A stretch of DNA of 64,000 bases from Streptomyces litmocidini (GTDB lineage Bacteria > Actinomycetota > Actinomycetes > Streptomycetales > Streptomycetaceae): contig NZ_BMTQ01000004.1 of NCBI RefSeq assembly GCF_014649755.1, forward strand, positions 124,001 to 188,000, in the 5' to 3' direction. Each line of letters begins with the position of its first letter. Positions within the stretch are counted from its first letter, which is position 1. Under the pieces are notes generated by a model. The model was not told where the DNA came from and did not search any database. It saw only the letters and a program-made list of their open reading frames with translations. Positions 8,030 to 16,678 of the stretch are shown here, piece after piece. The position numbers and the translations under genes were made by a program.

Positions 8030-8060
8030 ACGCTAAAACGTTTGAGTGCACTCGAAGCAA
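8030..8060 (-). promoter_or_regulatory. MerR-type promoter with palindromic operator in a 19-bp spacer
   Basis: Read on the minus strand: -35 TTGCTT (8060-8055), 19-bp spacer, -10 TAGCGT (8035-8030). The near-perfect palindrome TTCGAGTGCACTCAAA (8056-8041) sits mainly within the spacer. A 19-20 bp spacer with the dyad between the hexamers is the hallmark of promoters untwisted by MerR activators. The expected transcription start lies at about 8023, immediately before the merR ATG at 8022, so the transcript would be leaderless. The divergent serine hydrolase begins only 15 bp beyond the -35. Confidence 0.75.
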
Positions 8061-8074
8061 GTAGGCTCGGCCCC

Positions 8075-8929
8075 ATGCACAGCAGCTTGCCGAGCCTGGC
8101 GTCGATCGAGAACTGGCCCGTCCCCACCGCGGCCGCCGCCGTCGTCCTCGCGGACGGCACCCTGGCCGGGTCCCACGGCCCCACCGGGCAGCGCTTCCCG
8201 CTCGCCTCCGTCACCAAGCCGCTGGCGGCGTACGCCGTCCTCGTCGCGTACGAGGAGGGGGCGATCGACCTCGACGAGCCGGCCGGGCCCGAGGGCTCGA
8301 CCGTCCGCCACCTCCTCGCCCACACCTCGGGACTCGCCTTCGACGAGAACCGGGTGACGGCCGCGCCGGGCACCCGCCGGATCTACTCCAACACCGGCTT
8401 CGAGGCGCTCGGCGACCACGTCGCCAAGGCCACCGACATCCCCTTCTCCGAGTATCTGCACCAGGCGGTCCTGGAGCCCCTCGGCATGACCTCGACGACC
8501 CTGGAGGGCTCGCCCGCGAAGGACGGCGTGTCCACCGTGGACGACCTGGTGCGGTTCGCCGCCGAGGTGCAGGCGCCGCGGCTGCTCGACGCCCGGACCG
8601 TCCTGGACGCGATGACCGTCGCGTACCCCGGTCTGACCGGCATCCTGCCCGGCTACGGGCACCAGCGGCCGAACGACTGGGGGCTCGGCTTCGAGATCCG
8701 CGACGGCAAGTCCCCGCACTGGACGGGCGCGAACTCCTCGCCGCGCACCTTCGGGCACTTCGGCCAGGCCGGCACCTTCCTGTGGATCGACCCGGACGCC
8801 GGGCGGGCGGGCGGGAACAGCACGGGTGCCGCCTGTGTGGCCCTCACCGACCGGCCCTTCGGGCCGTGGGCGGTCGAGGCGTGGCCGCCGTTCACGGACG
8901 CGGTGCTCGCGGACCTGCGCGGACGCTGA
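8075..8929 (+). CDS. serine hydrolase, class C beta-lactamase fold
   Basis: A 284-residue protein with no signal peptide, so probably cytoplasmic. The nucleophile motif SVTK is at Ser45-Lys48 and the YSN motif (class C YxN) at 104-106; the third motif is probably HFGQAGTF near residue 230. The fold covers beta-lactamases, D,D-peptidases and esterases; the absence of an export signal favours an esterase-type role. It is divergent from the merR-aldo/keto reductase operon. Start ATG 8075 (MHSSLPSL) is preferred because an upstream frame extension overlaps the MerR promoter. Confidence 0.85.
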   Translation: MHSSLPSLASIENWPVPTAAAAVVLADGTLAGSHGPTGQRFPLASVTKPLAAYAVLVAYEEGAIDLDEPAGPEGSTVRHLLAHTSGLAFDENRVTAAPGTRRIYSNTGFEALGDHVAKATDIPFSEYLHQAVLEPLGMTSTTLEGSPAKDGVSTVDDLVRFAAEVQAPRLLDARTVLDAMTVAYPGLTGILPGYGHQRPNDWGLGFEIRDGKSPHWTGANSSPRTFGHFGQAGTFLWIDPDAGRAGGNSTGAACVALTDRPFGPWAVEAWPPFTDAVLADLRGR

Positions 8930-8961
8930 GGCCTCCCGGGGCCCGGTCCGGAAGGCAGGTC

Positions 8962-9750
8962 CTACGCCTCGCAGCGGGTCGTCGGCAGCGTGCCGTCGAC
9001 GCCCACCAGGCTCACGTCGACCCTGCCCCCGCCGTCCTCGGCGTACGCGACCGTGCACACCAGCTGCTGGACGGCCGTCCCCGTCAGGCCCCTGACGGGG
9101 AACGGCGACCGGAGCCGGACGACCCGGCGGCCCTCAGGGGTCAGGGTCCCGGTCCCCTCGGCGTGCGGCGATCGCTCCGACGTCGGGAGGTCCGTGGTCA
9201 GGCCGGCGGCGGTGTCGGCACCGGCCGGGCCGGCGAGGAGCGCGGCGAGCGCCTTGTCGGTGGCGGCCCGGACGCCGCCCGTGTCCTGTGCCCACCCGGA
9301 GCCCGGTCCCCGGGCCTTCCGGTCCTCGGTCGACTCGGAGCCGCCCGAGGAGAACGTCGTCTCGGGGATCGGCGACCCGAGGTCACGGACCACCGGGACC
9401 GGCCGGCCGTCCGGCGTGAGGAAGTAGAGCACCATCCGGAACTCGGGCGCCGGAGCGACGGCGACGGTGGCGGCGGCGCCCGCCTCGACGACGTCGCTCT
9501 CCTGGATGCCGCAGGCGGCGAGCACGAGCGTGCCGAGCAGGACCGCGGCGACGGACCGGCGGCGCGCGGCCGCCGCCCGGCGGGGTGCGGCGGTCCGACC
9601 GGTCGCGGCGGTCCGACCGGCCGCGGCCGTCCGACCATCGGCGGCCGTCCGACCGTCGGCAGCCGTCCGGGCGGCTGCGGCCGCCCGGAGCCTCACGGCC
9701 ACCTGGCGGCTCAGGTCGGTCCGGCGGCTCAGGTCGGTCCGGCGGCTCAC
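8962..9750 (-). CDS. lipoprotein of a two-component operon, with Arg/Ala repeat N-terminus
   Basis: A 262-residue protein whose lipobox LVLAAC places the lipidated Cys at residue 80, after an unusually long leader. The first ~65 residues are low complexity: SRRTDL occurs twice and an RTAADG-type hexapeptide about five times, mirrored by DNA direct repeats (units of GTCCGACCG and GGCTCAGGTCGGTCC). The mature part (PEFRMVLYFLTPDGRPVPV onwards) is of unknown function. The GTG start at 9750 overlaps the kinase stop (GTGA). The regulator-kinase-lipoprotein order resembles the afsQ1-afsQ2-afsQ3 arrangement known in Streptomyces, but I cannot claim orthology. The true start may be further inside the repeats. 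Confidence 0.78.
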   Translation of the reverse strand: MSRRTDLSRRTDLSRQVAVRLRAAAAARTAADGRTAADGRTAAAGRTAATGRTAAPRRAAAARRRSVAAVLLGTLVLAACGIQESDVVEAGAAATVAVAPAPEFRMVLYFLTPDGRPVPVVRDLGSPIPETTFSSGGSESTEDRKARGPGSGWAQDTGGVRAATDKALAALLAGPAGADTAAGLTTDLPTSERSPHAEGTGTLTPEGRRVVRLRSPFPVRGLTGTAVQQLVCTVAYAEDGGGRVDVSLVGVDGTLPTTRCEA

Positions 9751-11282
9751 AGCGGCATCCGTACGGTGAAGACCGCCCCGCCCGCCGGGTGGTTGGCGGC
9801 GCGGACGGTGCCGCCGTGCAGCCGGACGTTCTCCAGGGTGATCGCGAGGCCGAGGCCGCTGCCCGCCGAGCGGGTCCTGGCCTGGTCCGCCTTGTAGAAG
9901 CGGTCGAAGACGTGCGGCAGGACGTCCGGGTGGATGCCCGGCCCCCGGTCGGCGACCTCCGTCACCAGCTCGCCCCCCTCCGCGTACAGCCTGACCGTCA
10001 CCGGCGCGGCCCCGTGCCGCAGCGCGTTGCCGACGAGGTTGGCGACGACGACGTCGAAACGGCGCGGGTCGAGCCGCGCCCTGATCCCCTCCCCAAGGTA
10101 CGGGACGACCTGCTCCGGATCGGTCCAGTGCCGGTGCTGGAGGGTCTTGCGGACGCAGTCGGCGGCGTCGACCTCGTCGGTGTGGAGCTCGGCCGCCCGC
10201 GCGTCGAAGCGGGAGATCTCCATCAGGTCCTCGACGAGCACGGCGAGCTTCCCGGTCTCGGCGCTGATCAGCCGGACGGCGCGGGCGGTGTCGCTGTCGA
10301 GGCCGCCGGCGTCCTCGTCGAGGACCTCGGTGACCGCGAGCATGCCGGCGAGCGGGGTGCGCAGTTCGTGCGAGACGTCGGAGGCGAAGCGGCGGGCACG
10401 GGCCTCGGCGTTGCGGAGTTCCGCGACGGAACGTTCCAGCTCGGCGGCGGACTCGTTGAACGTACGGGCCAGATCGGCGAGTTCGTCGCTTCCCTTCGCG
10501 TGGATGCGGGTGTCGAGCCGGCCCCGGCCCATGCTGTGGGCCGCGTGCCGCAGCTCCCGTACGGGGCGGAGCACGCCGCGCGAGGCGATGAGCGCGGGGA
10601 TCAGCGCCACGGCCAGCGCCGGGAGGGCGCCGTCACGGGCCGCGGTCACCATGGCCTCGATGTTCGCCTCCTCCTCGTCGAGCTCCATGACCGCGTAGAA
10701 GACGAGGCCGGTCGGCTGGGCCGTCCCCTGGCTCGCGTGCGTCCGGAACACGGCGGGCACGGCCATCGTCAGGTACGGCGTGCCGCTCTTCACGACCCGC
10801 TGGAAGCTGCCGTGCGGGGTGGCCGGCCGGGCCTGGGCGCGGGCCCGCAGCGCGGGCGTGATGACGGAGGAGGTCGGGCGGTCGGTGGAGGAGACGCGGA
10901 CCGTGCCGTACTCGGCGTAGACCCGCCAGGGACGGGGTTTGCCCTGGCGGGCGATGGCGAGGACCGTCTCCCGCAGGGAGGCGGGGTTGACGGGCAGGCT
11001 GATGACGAGCGGGTCGATCTGGTCGCGGAAGGCGGAGACGGCGGTGTCCTGGGTCTGCTCCAGGATGGCGTTGCGGGCGGCGCGGTAGGTGAGCGCGGCG
11101 GTGGTGCCGCAGCCGACGGCCGCGACGAGGAGGAAGGCGAGGACGAGCCGGGTGCGGAGGCCGAAGGGACGGAGGCGGGGGCCGCGGGCCCTGCGACGGG
11201 CCCGTCGGGCGTCCGGCGTCGGCTCCGCGCCCGGAGCCACGTCCTGATCCGTGTCCCGGACCGTGTCCCGGTCCGGGCTCAC
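9747..11282 (-). CDS. two-component sensor histidine kinase (OmpR-type partner)
   Basis: A kinase of about 511 residues with a first transmembrane helix (RLVLAFLLVAAVGCG), an extracytoplasmic sensor region of ~150 residues, a second helix (LAVALIPALIAS), a HAMP linker, HisKA with FASDVSHELRTPLAG (phospho-acceptor His) and HATPase_c with N-box NLVGNALRHG and G boxes DRGPGI and GSGLGLAI. Start GTG 11282 is preferred because GAGG lies six bases upstream; GTG 11294 overlaps the regulator stop but lacks a ribosome binding site. It is sandwiched between its regulator and a lipoprotein gene that may modulate its sensing, as in the CseABC and AfsQ systems. Confidence 0.93.
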   Translation of the reverse strand: MSPDRDTVRDTDQDVAPGAEPTPDARRARRRARGPRLRPFGLRTRLVLAFLLVAAVGCGTTAALTYRAARNAILEQTQDTAVSAFRDQIDPLVISLPVNPASLRETVLAIARQGKPRPWRVYAEYGTVRVSSTDRPTSSVITPALRARAQARPATPHGSFQRVVKSGTPYLTMAVPAVFRTHASQGTAQPTGLVFYAVMELDEEEANIEAMVTAARDGALPALAVALIPALIASRGVLRPVRELRHAAHSMGRGRLDTRIHAKGSDELADLARTFNESAAELERSVAELRNAEARARRFASDVSHELRTPLAGMLAVTEVLDEDAGGLDSDTARAVRLISAETGKLAVLVEDLMEISRFDARAAELHTDEVDAADCVRKTLQHRHWTDPEQVVPYLGEGIRARLDPRRFDVVVANLVGNALRHGAAPVTVRLYAEGGELVTEVADRGPGIHPDVLPHVFDRFYKADQARTRSAGSGLGLAITLENVRLHGGTVRAANHPAGGAVFTVRMPL

Positions 11283-11290
11283 GCAGGCCC

Positions 11291-11974
11291 TCACAGCGGG
11301 CCGAAGCGGTAGCCGAAGCCCCGCAGGGTCTGGATGTACCGGGGCTCGCCCGGCGTGTCCTCGATCTTGTTCCGCAGGCGGCGGACACAGGCGTCCACCA
11401 GCCGGGCGTCCCCGTGGTAGCTGTGCTCCCAGACGTGCTCCAGGAGCTGCTGCCGGCTGAAGACCTGCTCGGGGGCGGCCGTGAGGTGCAGCAGCAGCTT
11501 CAGCTCGGAAGGGGCGAGGGCGACGCGCTCGCCCGCCTTGGCGACGGTCAGACCCGCGCGGTCGATCGCGAGCTCCCCGTGGAACTCGACGGCGGGCCGG
11601 CCGGCGCCGGGCTCCTCGATGCGCCGCAGCACGGCCCGTATCCGGGCCTCGATGACCTCCGTACGGGCGGGCTTGACGATGTAGTCGTCGGCGCCGGCCT
11701 CCAGGCCCACGACCACGTCGAAGTCGTCCCCGCGGGCGGTGAGCATGATGATCGGCAGCTGGCTGCTCTCGCGGACCCGGCGGCAGACCTGGACGCCGTT
11801 CATGCCGGGCAGCATCAGGTCCAGGAGCAGCAGGTCCGGCCGGAACTCGCCGAGCGCGGCGAGACCCGCCTCGCCGGTGGGGGCGGCACGGACCTCGTGC
11901 CCGCGGCGACGGAGGCCGAGTTCGACGCCTTCGCGGACGGAGGGGTCGTCTTCTATGAGGAGCACGCGGGGCAT
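11291..11974 (-). CDS. response regulator, OmpR/PhoB family
   Basis: A 227-residue regulator. The receiver domain (1-118) has Asp9-Asp10 and the phosphorylation site Asp52 in LLLLDLMLPG, plus the conserved Lys in YIVKPA. The C-terminal winged helix (about 130-225) includes the recognition segment RLVDACVRRLRNKIED and ends with the wing RGFGYRFGPL. ATG 11974 (MPRVLLIEDD) is the natural start. It is the first gene of the regulator-kinase-lipoprotein operon. The receiver resembles AfsQ1/VanR-type proteins of actinomycetes, but I do not see the divergent sigma-factor gene that accompanies afsQ1. Confidence 0.94.
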   Translation of the reverse strand: MPRVLLIEDDPSVREGVELGLRRRGHEVRAAPTGEAGLAALGEFRPDLLLLDLMLPGMNGVQVCRRVRESSQLPIIMLTARGDDFDVVVGLEAGADDYIVKPARTEVIEARIRAVLRRIEEPGAGRPAVEFHGELAIDRAGLTVAKAGERVALAPSELKLLLHLTAAPEQVFSRQQLLEHVWEHSYHGDARLVDACVRRLRNKIEDTPGEPRYIQTLRGFGYRFGPL

Positions 11975-12059
11975 GTGTGGAGTATCCCAAGGTCGGGGGC
12001 GCTCTGGTGGGGGCGGTCCCGCCCCCGTCGTGGGCGCCGCCACGCCGGGGCGTGGGGCG

Positions 12060-13673
12060 TCAGGTGCGGCGGAGGCGGGCGGTTGTCGTGCGGAGGAGGG
12101 CCTGGAGTTCCGTGAGGCGGAGGGGGCGGGCGAGGAGGGCGAAGACCGTCAGGATCGTCACCGCTCCCGCCGCCCCCGCCACCACCGCCCCCGCCGCCTC
12201 CACCGCGTCCGCGACGAACAGCCCGTACCCCGCCGCCGGCACCGCGGCCACGAGGAGGCGCGCCAGCGCGGAGACCGCGTCGCCCGTGCCGCCCTTCCCC
12301 AGCCGGCGGCGCAGCGCGTACGCCGTCACCGCCCAGCCCGCCCAGAGCGCCAGCGAGTACGCCGCCGCCATGCCGGTGACCGCCCAGCGGACGGGGAGGT
12401 ACGCGTACGCGGCGAGCGAGAGCCCCGCGTTCAGGCCGGCGATGACGAGGTTCAGCAGGAACGGGGTGCGGGTGTCGCGCAGGGCGTAGAAGGCGCGGGT
12501 GCACACGTACTGGCCGGAGAGGGCGACCAGGCCGGGCGCGAAGGCCATCAGCGTCCAGGCCATGGCGCGCACGTCGTCGCCGGTGGTCGCCCCGTACCGG
12601 AAGACGACCGTCATCAGCGGGACGGCGAGCGCGAGGAGCGCGCAGGCGGCGGGGACCACGGCCGCCGCGCTGGTCCGCAGGGCGTACGAGACGTCCCGCC
12701 GGACCCCCGCCGTGTCGCCGTCCGCCGCCGCCCCGCTCATCCGGGGCACCAGCGCGGTGACGAGGGAGACCGTGATGATGCCGTGCGGGACGGTCCACAG
12801 GAGGTAGGCGTTGTTGTACGCGGCGATGCCTCCGCCGCTGACCGCCGGATCCGTGCCCGCGGAGGTGGCGAGCCAGGTGGTCACCCAGTACGCGCCCTGG
12901 TTGGTGAGGACGAGCAGGACGAGCCAGCCCGCCGAGCGGAGCGGGGCGGCGAGACCGCTGCCGCGCCAGTCGAAGCGGGGCCGCCAGCGGAAGCCGGCGG
13001 CGCGCAGCGAGGGCAGCAGGGCGAGGGCCTGGACGGCGATGCCGGCGGTGGTGCCCCAGCCGAGGAGGGCGGTCTCCCCGGCGGTGAGCTCCCCGCCGTC
13101 GCTGACGGCCAGGAAGAGGCCGAAGACGGTGACGGCGACGACGTTGTTGAGGACGGGGGTCCACATCATCGCGCCGAACCGGCCCCGGGCGTTGAGGACC
13201 TGTCCGAGCAGGGTGAAGAGTCCGAGGAAGAAGATCTGCGGCAGGCAGGTGCGCGCGAAGGTGAGGGTCATCTCGCGCTGCGCGCCCGCGTAGTCGGTGT
13301 AGGCGTCGACGACGAGCGGCGCGGCGAGCACGGCGGTCACCGTGAGGACCGCCAGGGCGAGGGCGCAGAGGGTGAGGAGGCGGTCGGTGTAGGCGACGCC
13401 GCCGTCCTCGTGTTCCTTGGCGGCCTTGACCAGTTCGGGGACGAAGACGGCGTTGAGCGCTCCGCCGAGGAGCAGCATGTAGACGATGGTGGGGACGGAG
13501 TTGCCGACGGCGTATCCGTCGGCGACGTAGCCCGCGCCGAGCGCCGCCGCGACGACGGAGGCCCGCACGAAGCCGGTGGCGCGGGAGACGAGCGACCCGG
13601 CGGCCATGAGGGCGCCGCTGCGGGCGGCGGAGGCCTTCCGCTCCGGCGGGGCGGCGGCGATCGTCGCCGTCAT
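12060..13673 (-). CDS. MurJ/MviN-like lipid II flippase family protein
   Basis: A 537-residue polytopic membrane protein of the MOP/MVF superfamily with about 14 hydrophobic segments. The start RSGALMAAGSLVSRATGFVR and the loop ALNAVFVPEL are characteristic of MurJ proteins. In MurJ the role is to flip the peptidoglycan precursor lipid II across the membrane. It is slightly short and lacks the extra C-terminal pseudokinase domain seen in the main actinobacterial MviN, so it is likely an accessory flippase. Its ATG overlaps the stop of the FemX-like gene (ATGA, 13670-13673), a strong link to precursor modification and export. Confidence 0.88.
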   Translation of the reverse strand: MTATIAAAPPERKASAARSGALMAAGSLVSRATGFVRASVVAAALGAGYVADGYAVGNSVPTIVYMLLLGGALNAVFVPELVKAAKEHEDGGVAYTDRLLTLCALALAVLTVTAVLAAPLVVDAYTDYAGAQREMTLTFARTCLPQIFFLGLFTLLGQVLNARGRFGAMMWTPVLNNVVAVTVFGLFLAVSDGGELTAGETALLGWGTTAGIAVQALALLPSLRAAGFRWRPRFDWRGSGLAAPLRSAGWLVLLVLTNQGAYWVTTWLATSAGTDPAVSGGGIAAYNNAYLLWTVPHGIITVSLVTALVPRMSGAAADGDTAGVRRDVSYALRTSAAAVVPAACALLALAVPLMTVVFRYGATTGDDVRAMAWTLMAFAPGLVALSGQYVCTRAFYALRDTRTPFLLNLVIAGLNAGLSLAAYAYLPVRWAVTGMAAAYSLALWAGWAVTAYALRRRLGKGGTGDAVSALARLLVAAVPAAGYGLFVADAVEAAGAVVAGAAGAVTILTVFALLARPLRLTELQALLRTTTARLRRT

Positions 13674-14857
13674 CGGCGGGCCAGATAGGCCTGGAAGGCG
13701 CGGTACAGCGCCCCGTTGGTCGTGCCCTGCATCGGAATCTCCCACTCCCCCAGCGTTTCGACGACCTGTCCGCCCGTGCCGAGCTTCCAGCGGAGGAGGC
13801 CGTGGGCGCGGTCGTCCGGATCGAGGGTGGAGGGTACCCCGCGGAGGTCGTAGACGGCGGCGCCGAGGGCGTGGGCGTCGAGCAGCATGCGCCACTGGAG
13901 GGCGTTGGAGGGGCGGACCTCGCGGCGGTGGTCGGCGGAGGCGCCGGTCTGGTACCAGACCCGGCCGCCGACCGCGAGCATGGTGTGCGCGGCGAGGACC
14001 TCGCCCTCGTGGCGGGCGAGGTAGAGCTTCATGCGGCCGGGCTGTTCGGCGTTGAGGACGGCGTACTGGCGCTCGTAGTACGCGAGGGAGCGGCCGAGCC
14101 GGAATCCGTCGCGCTCCTCCGTGACGCGCAGCAGCCGGTAGAACTCGGGCAGGTCGGCGGCGGAACCGACGACGACCTCGACCCCGGACTTGCGCGCCCT
14201 GCGGACGTTGCGCCGCCACTCCTGGTTGAGGCCGGTCCACAGGTCGTCGGTGGAGCGGCCGGCGAGCGGGACCTGGAAGACGTGCCGGGGCTGGGCGTCG
14301 GCGCCGTCCTCGGAGTCGCCGCCGCACTTGCGCCAGCCGCGGGCGCGCAGCCGCTCGACGACGGCGGTGCCCAGCGGGTCGACCTCGTCGGCGAGGACGT
14401 CGGAGAGCCGGCGGCCGGGCCCGCCGGCGGCCTTGACGGTGGCCGCGTTCCAACGGCGGTAGGCGGGCGCCGGCCCCATGCGGACGGCGAAGGCTCCCAG
14501 GGAGCGCAGATGGCCGAGGAGCGGGGAGAGCCAGCCGTCCAGGTCGGGGTCGGCCCAGTCGGCGACGGGCCCTTCGGGCAGGTAGGCGAAGTACTTCCGG
14601 GTGCCGGGGAAGGGCCGGAGGAGGACGAGCGCGACGCCGGAGAGCTCCGCGCCCTCCCGCCCCCATCCGACGAGCTGATGGCTCCAGCCCTCCTTCACCT
14701 GCGCCCAGGAGGGGAGTTGGAGGAAACTGGGCCCGTCCGCACCGGAGCGGGAGCCGAGGAAGGCGCGGTACGCCTCGGGGGTCACGGGCCCCAGCCTGAC
14801 CGGTCCTGCGGGGGCGCGGCGGTCGGTGGGTGCGGCCGTCACGAGCAGCGCTGACAC
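13670..14857 (-). CDS. FemABX-family peptidyltransferase
   Basis: A 395-residue soluble protein with two GNAT-like subdomains. FemX-type features include SFLQLPSWAQVKEGW near the N-terminus, LNQEWRRNVRRARKSGVEV in the middle and ALQWRMLLDAHALGAAVYDLRG near the end. Such enzymes attach the first cross-bridge amino acid from aminoacyl-tRNA to lipid II (FemX adds the first Gly in Streptomyces). The GTG start at 14857 has GGAGG eight bases upstream. It is coupled to the MurJ-like flippase and divergent from an L,D-transpeptidase, which makes a compact peptidoglycan locus. Strains may hold more than one Fem protein, so I do not assign a symbol. Confidence 0.88.
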   Translation of the reverse strand: MSALLVTAAPTDRRAPAGPVRLGPVTPEAYRAFLGSRSGADGPSFLQLPSWAQVKEGWSHQLVGWGREGAELSGVALVLLRPFPGTRKYFAYLPEGPVADWADPDLDGWLSPLLGHLRSLGAFAVRMGPAPAYRRWNAATVKAAGGPGRRLSDVLADEVDPLGTAVVERLRARGWRKCGGDSEDGADAQPRHVFQVPLAGRSTDDLWTGLNQEWRRNVRRARKSGVEVVVGSAADLPEFYRLLRVTEERDGFRLGRSLAYYERQYAVLNAEQPGRMKLYLARHEGEVLAAHTMLAVGGRVWYQTGASADHRREVRPSNALQWRMLLDAHALGAAVYDLRGVPSTLDPDDRAHGLLRWKLGTGGQVVETLGEWEIPMQGTTNGALYRAFQAYLARR

Positions 14858-15066
14858 AACGGGAGCCTCCTTGTTCCGCCCCTCGGTGGTCGGGGCGCAC
14901 AGCAGGCTCACAGCCGAATTCGACGGGTGCGCGCGGCGAATGTGACCGGACGGTGACCGTTCCGCCGCAGCCCCGGTCACAGAGGCCCGCGGGCCCCCGA
15001 GGGGTGCGGGAGCGGCCTACAGTCCAGGACATCCCACCCTTCCTTCCTCACACGCGGAGGTCTTCC

Positions 15067-16245
15067 GTGCTGCCGATACGCACACCCCGTCCCGCCCTCG
15101 CGGCCGTCGCGCTCGTCGTCTCCCTCACCGCCTGCACGGCCCAGGCGGCGGACGGGGGCCCGTCGGGAACGGGGGCCGGGTCAGGGGCCTCGCAGGCACC
15201 GCCGGTGAAGGTGACGGTCGTGAAGAAGGAGGCCGGCAGCCCGGTGGACGTGACCGCGACCGGCGGGACGCTCACGGCGGTGCGGGTCGTGGACGCGGAG
15301 GGCGGTGGCCTCAAGGGGCGTACGGACGCGGGCGGTACGCGCTGGGTGTCGGACCGCAAGGCGGCGCCCGGCACCTCGTACACGGTCGAGGTGACCTCCC
15401 GTGCGGCCGACGGCAAGGAGTCGACCAGCCGGACGTCCTTCACCACCCCGCGGCCCGAGAAGGTCAACAAGGTGACCCTGGCCCCCGGCAAGAACACCAC
15501 GGTCGGCATCGGGCACCCGCTCTCCATCGTCTTCGACCTGCCGGTGACGCGGAAGGCCGACGTGGAACGGCAGCTGAAGGTGACCACCTCCAACGGCACC
15601 GAGGGCTCCTGGGGCTGGATCAAGGACCACTCGGGCCGGGACCGGGCCGACTGGCGCCCCCGGGAGTACTGGAAGCCCGGCACCAGGGTCACCCTCGAAG
15701 CGGACCTGGACGGCACGGACTCGGGCGGCGGGTGGTTCGTACGGGACTACCGCACGGGCTTCACGGTCGGCGCGGCGCAGGTCGTCAAGGTCGACCTCGA
15801 CGCCCATCGGCTGACCCTGGAGCGGGACGGGCGGACGGTCCGCACCGTCCCCGTCTCCGGCGGCACCCCCGGCGGCGACAAGCGGTCCTGGCGGGGCACG
15901 GCCGTCCTCATGGCCAAGGAGGGCACCATCAACATGAACTCCGAGACGGTGGGCCTCGGCGACGCCTACGACAAGGACGTCGACTACTCGATGCGGCTGA
16001 CGTGGTCGGGCATGTACGCGCACGCGGCGCCGTGGAACGCGGCGTACTTCGGGCGCGCGAACCGCAGTTCGGGGTGCATCGGGATGAGCGACGCCGACGC
16101 GTCCTCCTTCTACACGTCGGTGAACGTGGGCGACCCCTTCGAGATCAAGGGGCGCGAGACGAAGGGGACGGTGGCGGAGGGCAACGGCTACGGGGCGTGG
16201 AACCTGTCCTGGGACCAGTGGAAGGCGAAGAGCGCGCTGCGCTGA
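15067..16245 (+). CDS. L,D-transpeptidase lipoprotein (YkuD domain)
   Basis: A 392-residue exported lipoprotein: lipobox VVSLTAC with Cys23. Two Ig-like domains follow (about 45-130 and 130-250, the second starting around KVNKVTLAPG), then the YkuD catalytic domain. The active-site region has His in YAHAAPWN and the catalytic Cys337 in RSSGCIGM, a variant of the SHGC motif common in actinobacteria. The enzyme makes 3-3 peptidoglycan cross-links. GTG 15067 is preceded by GGAGG at good spacing. It lies divergent from femX-murJ-like genes with a 209-bp intergenic region that probably holds both promoters. Confidence 0.93.
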   Translation: MLPIRTPRPALAAVALVVSLTACTAQAADGGPSGTGAGSGASQAPPVKVTVVKKEAGSPVDVTATGGTLTAVRVVDAEGGGLKGRTDAGGTRWVSDRKAAPGTSYTVEVTSRAADGKESTSRTSFTTPRPEKVNKVTLAPGKNTTVGIGHPLSIVFDLPVTRKADVERQLKVTTSNGTEGSWGWIKDHSGRDRADWRPREYWKPGTRVTLEADLDGTDSGGGWFVRDYRTGFTVGAAQVVKVDLDAHRLTLERDGRTVRTVPVSGGTPGGDKRSWRGTAVLMAKEGTINMNSETVGLGDAYDKDVDYSMRLTWSGMYAHAAPWNAAYFGRANRSSGCIGMSDADASSFYTSVNVGDPFEIKGRETKGTVAEGNGYGAWNLSWDQWKAKSALR

Positions 16246-16261
16246 CGCGCCTCGCCCGGGC

Positions 16262-16663
16262 TTGTCCGGGGGCGAGAGTGGGGTGGCAGCGGCAGCGGGC
16301 CTGGACAGGGGTCTTCTCGTCGGCGCTGGTGGCGTACTCGTCCGTGCCCGGTGGTTCGCCGTCGAAGATGCGGGCGTACAGGTCCAGCACGCGTTCGGTC
16401 TTGGGGCGGAAGTCAGGGTCGGTGATGAAGATCCAGGAGCGGTGCTGCCAGGACTTGAGCGCGTCCCGGGTCAGCCGGCGGCGCACGGTGTCCAGGTGCA
16501 GCCCCGTCCCTGCGGCGATCCGCGCATTCGAGCGGCCGCGCGCCGCATGCAGCACCACCTGCGCACGCACCCGCGGCCGGTGCTCGGTCTTGTGGCCGGA
16601 GGCCGCCTTCTTCGGTCGGCGCCTCTGAGAGGAGGTCAGCGATATCGGGCAGGCGGCGGGCAC
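16262..16663 (-). pseudogene. IS630-type transposase remnant with internal deletion
   Basis: The frame reads like a Streptomyces IS630-family transposase but is broken twice. The N-terminal part ending NARIAAGTGLHLDTVRR is the helix-turn-helix region. It jumps directly to LTRDALKSWQHRSWIFITDP, which normally follows a later VRRWL motif, so about 80-100 residues appear lost by recombination between two VRR-coding sites (codons ~60-62). The region then reaches the first catalytic Asp context (TSADEKTPVQAR) and stops being recognisable after HPTLAPGQ, so the other DDE residues are missing. I see no intact terminal inverted repeats. The element is dead, and its 3' end abuts the L,D-transpeptidase tail. 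Confidence 0.75.
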
Positions 16664-16678
16664 GGCAGGCCGTCGGGG

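Noticed and set aside
8962..11974. Calling the regulator-kinase-lipoprotein operon afsQ1-afsQ2-afsQ3
   Set aside because: Gene order matches, but the sequences differ from what I recall of AfsQ1, and no divergent sigma-factor gene is present.
13670..15032. A fused reading of the MurJ-like protein with ~450 extra N-terminal residues
   Set aside because: The extra part is a shadow of the FemX-like gene; the MurJ start is fixed by the ATGA overlap and family start.
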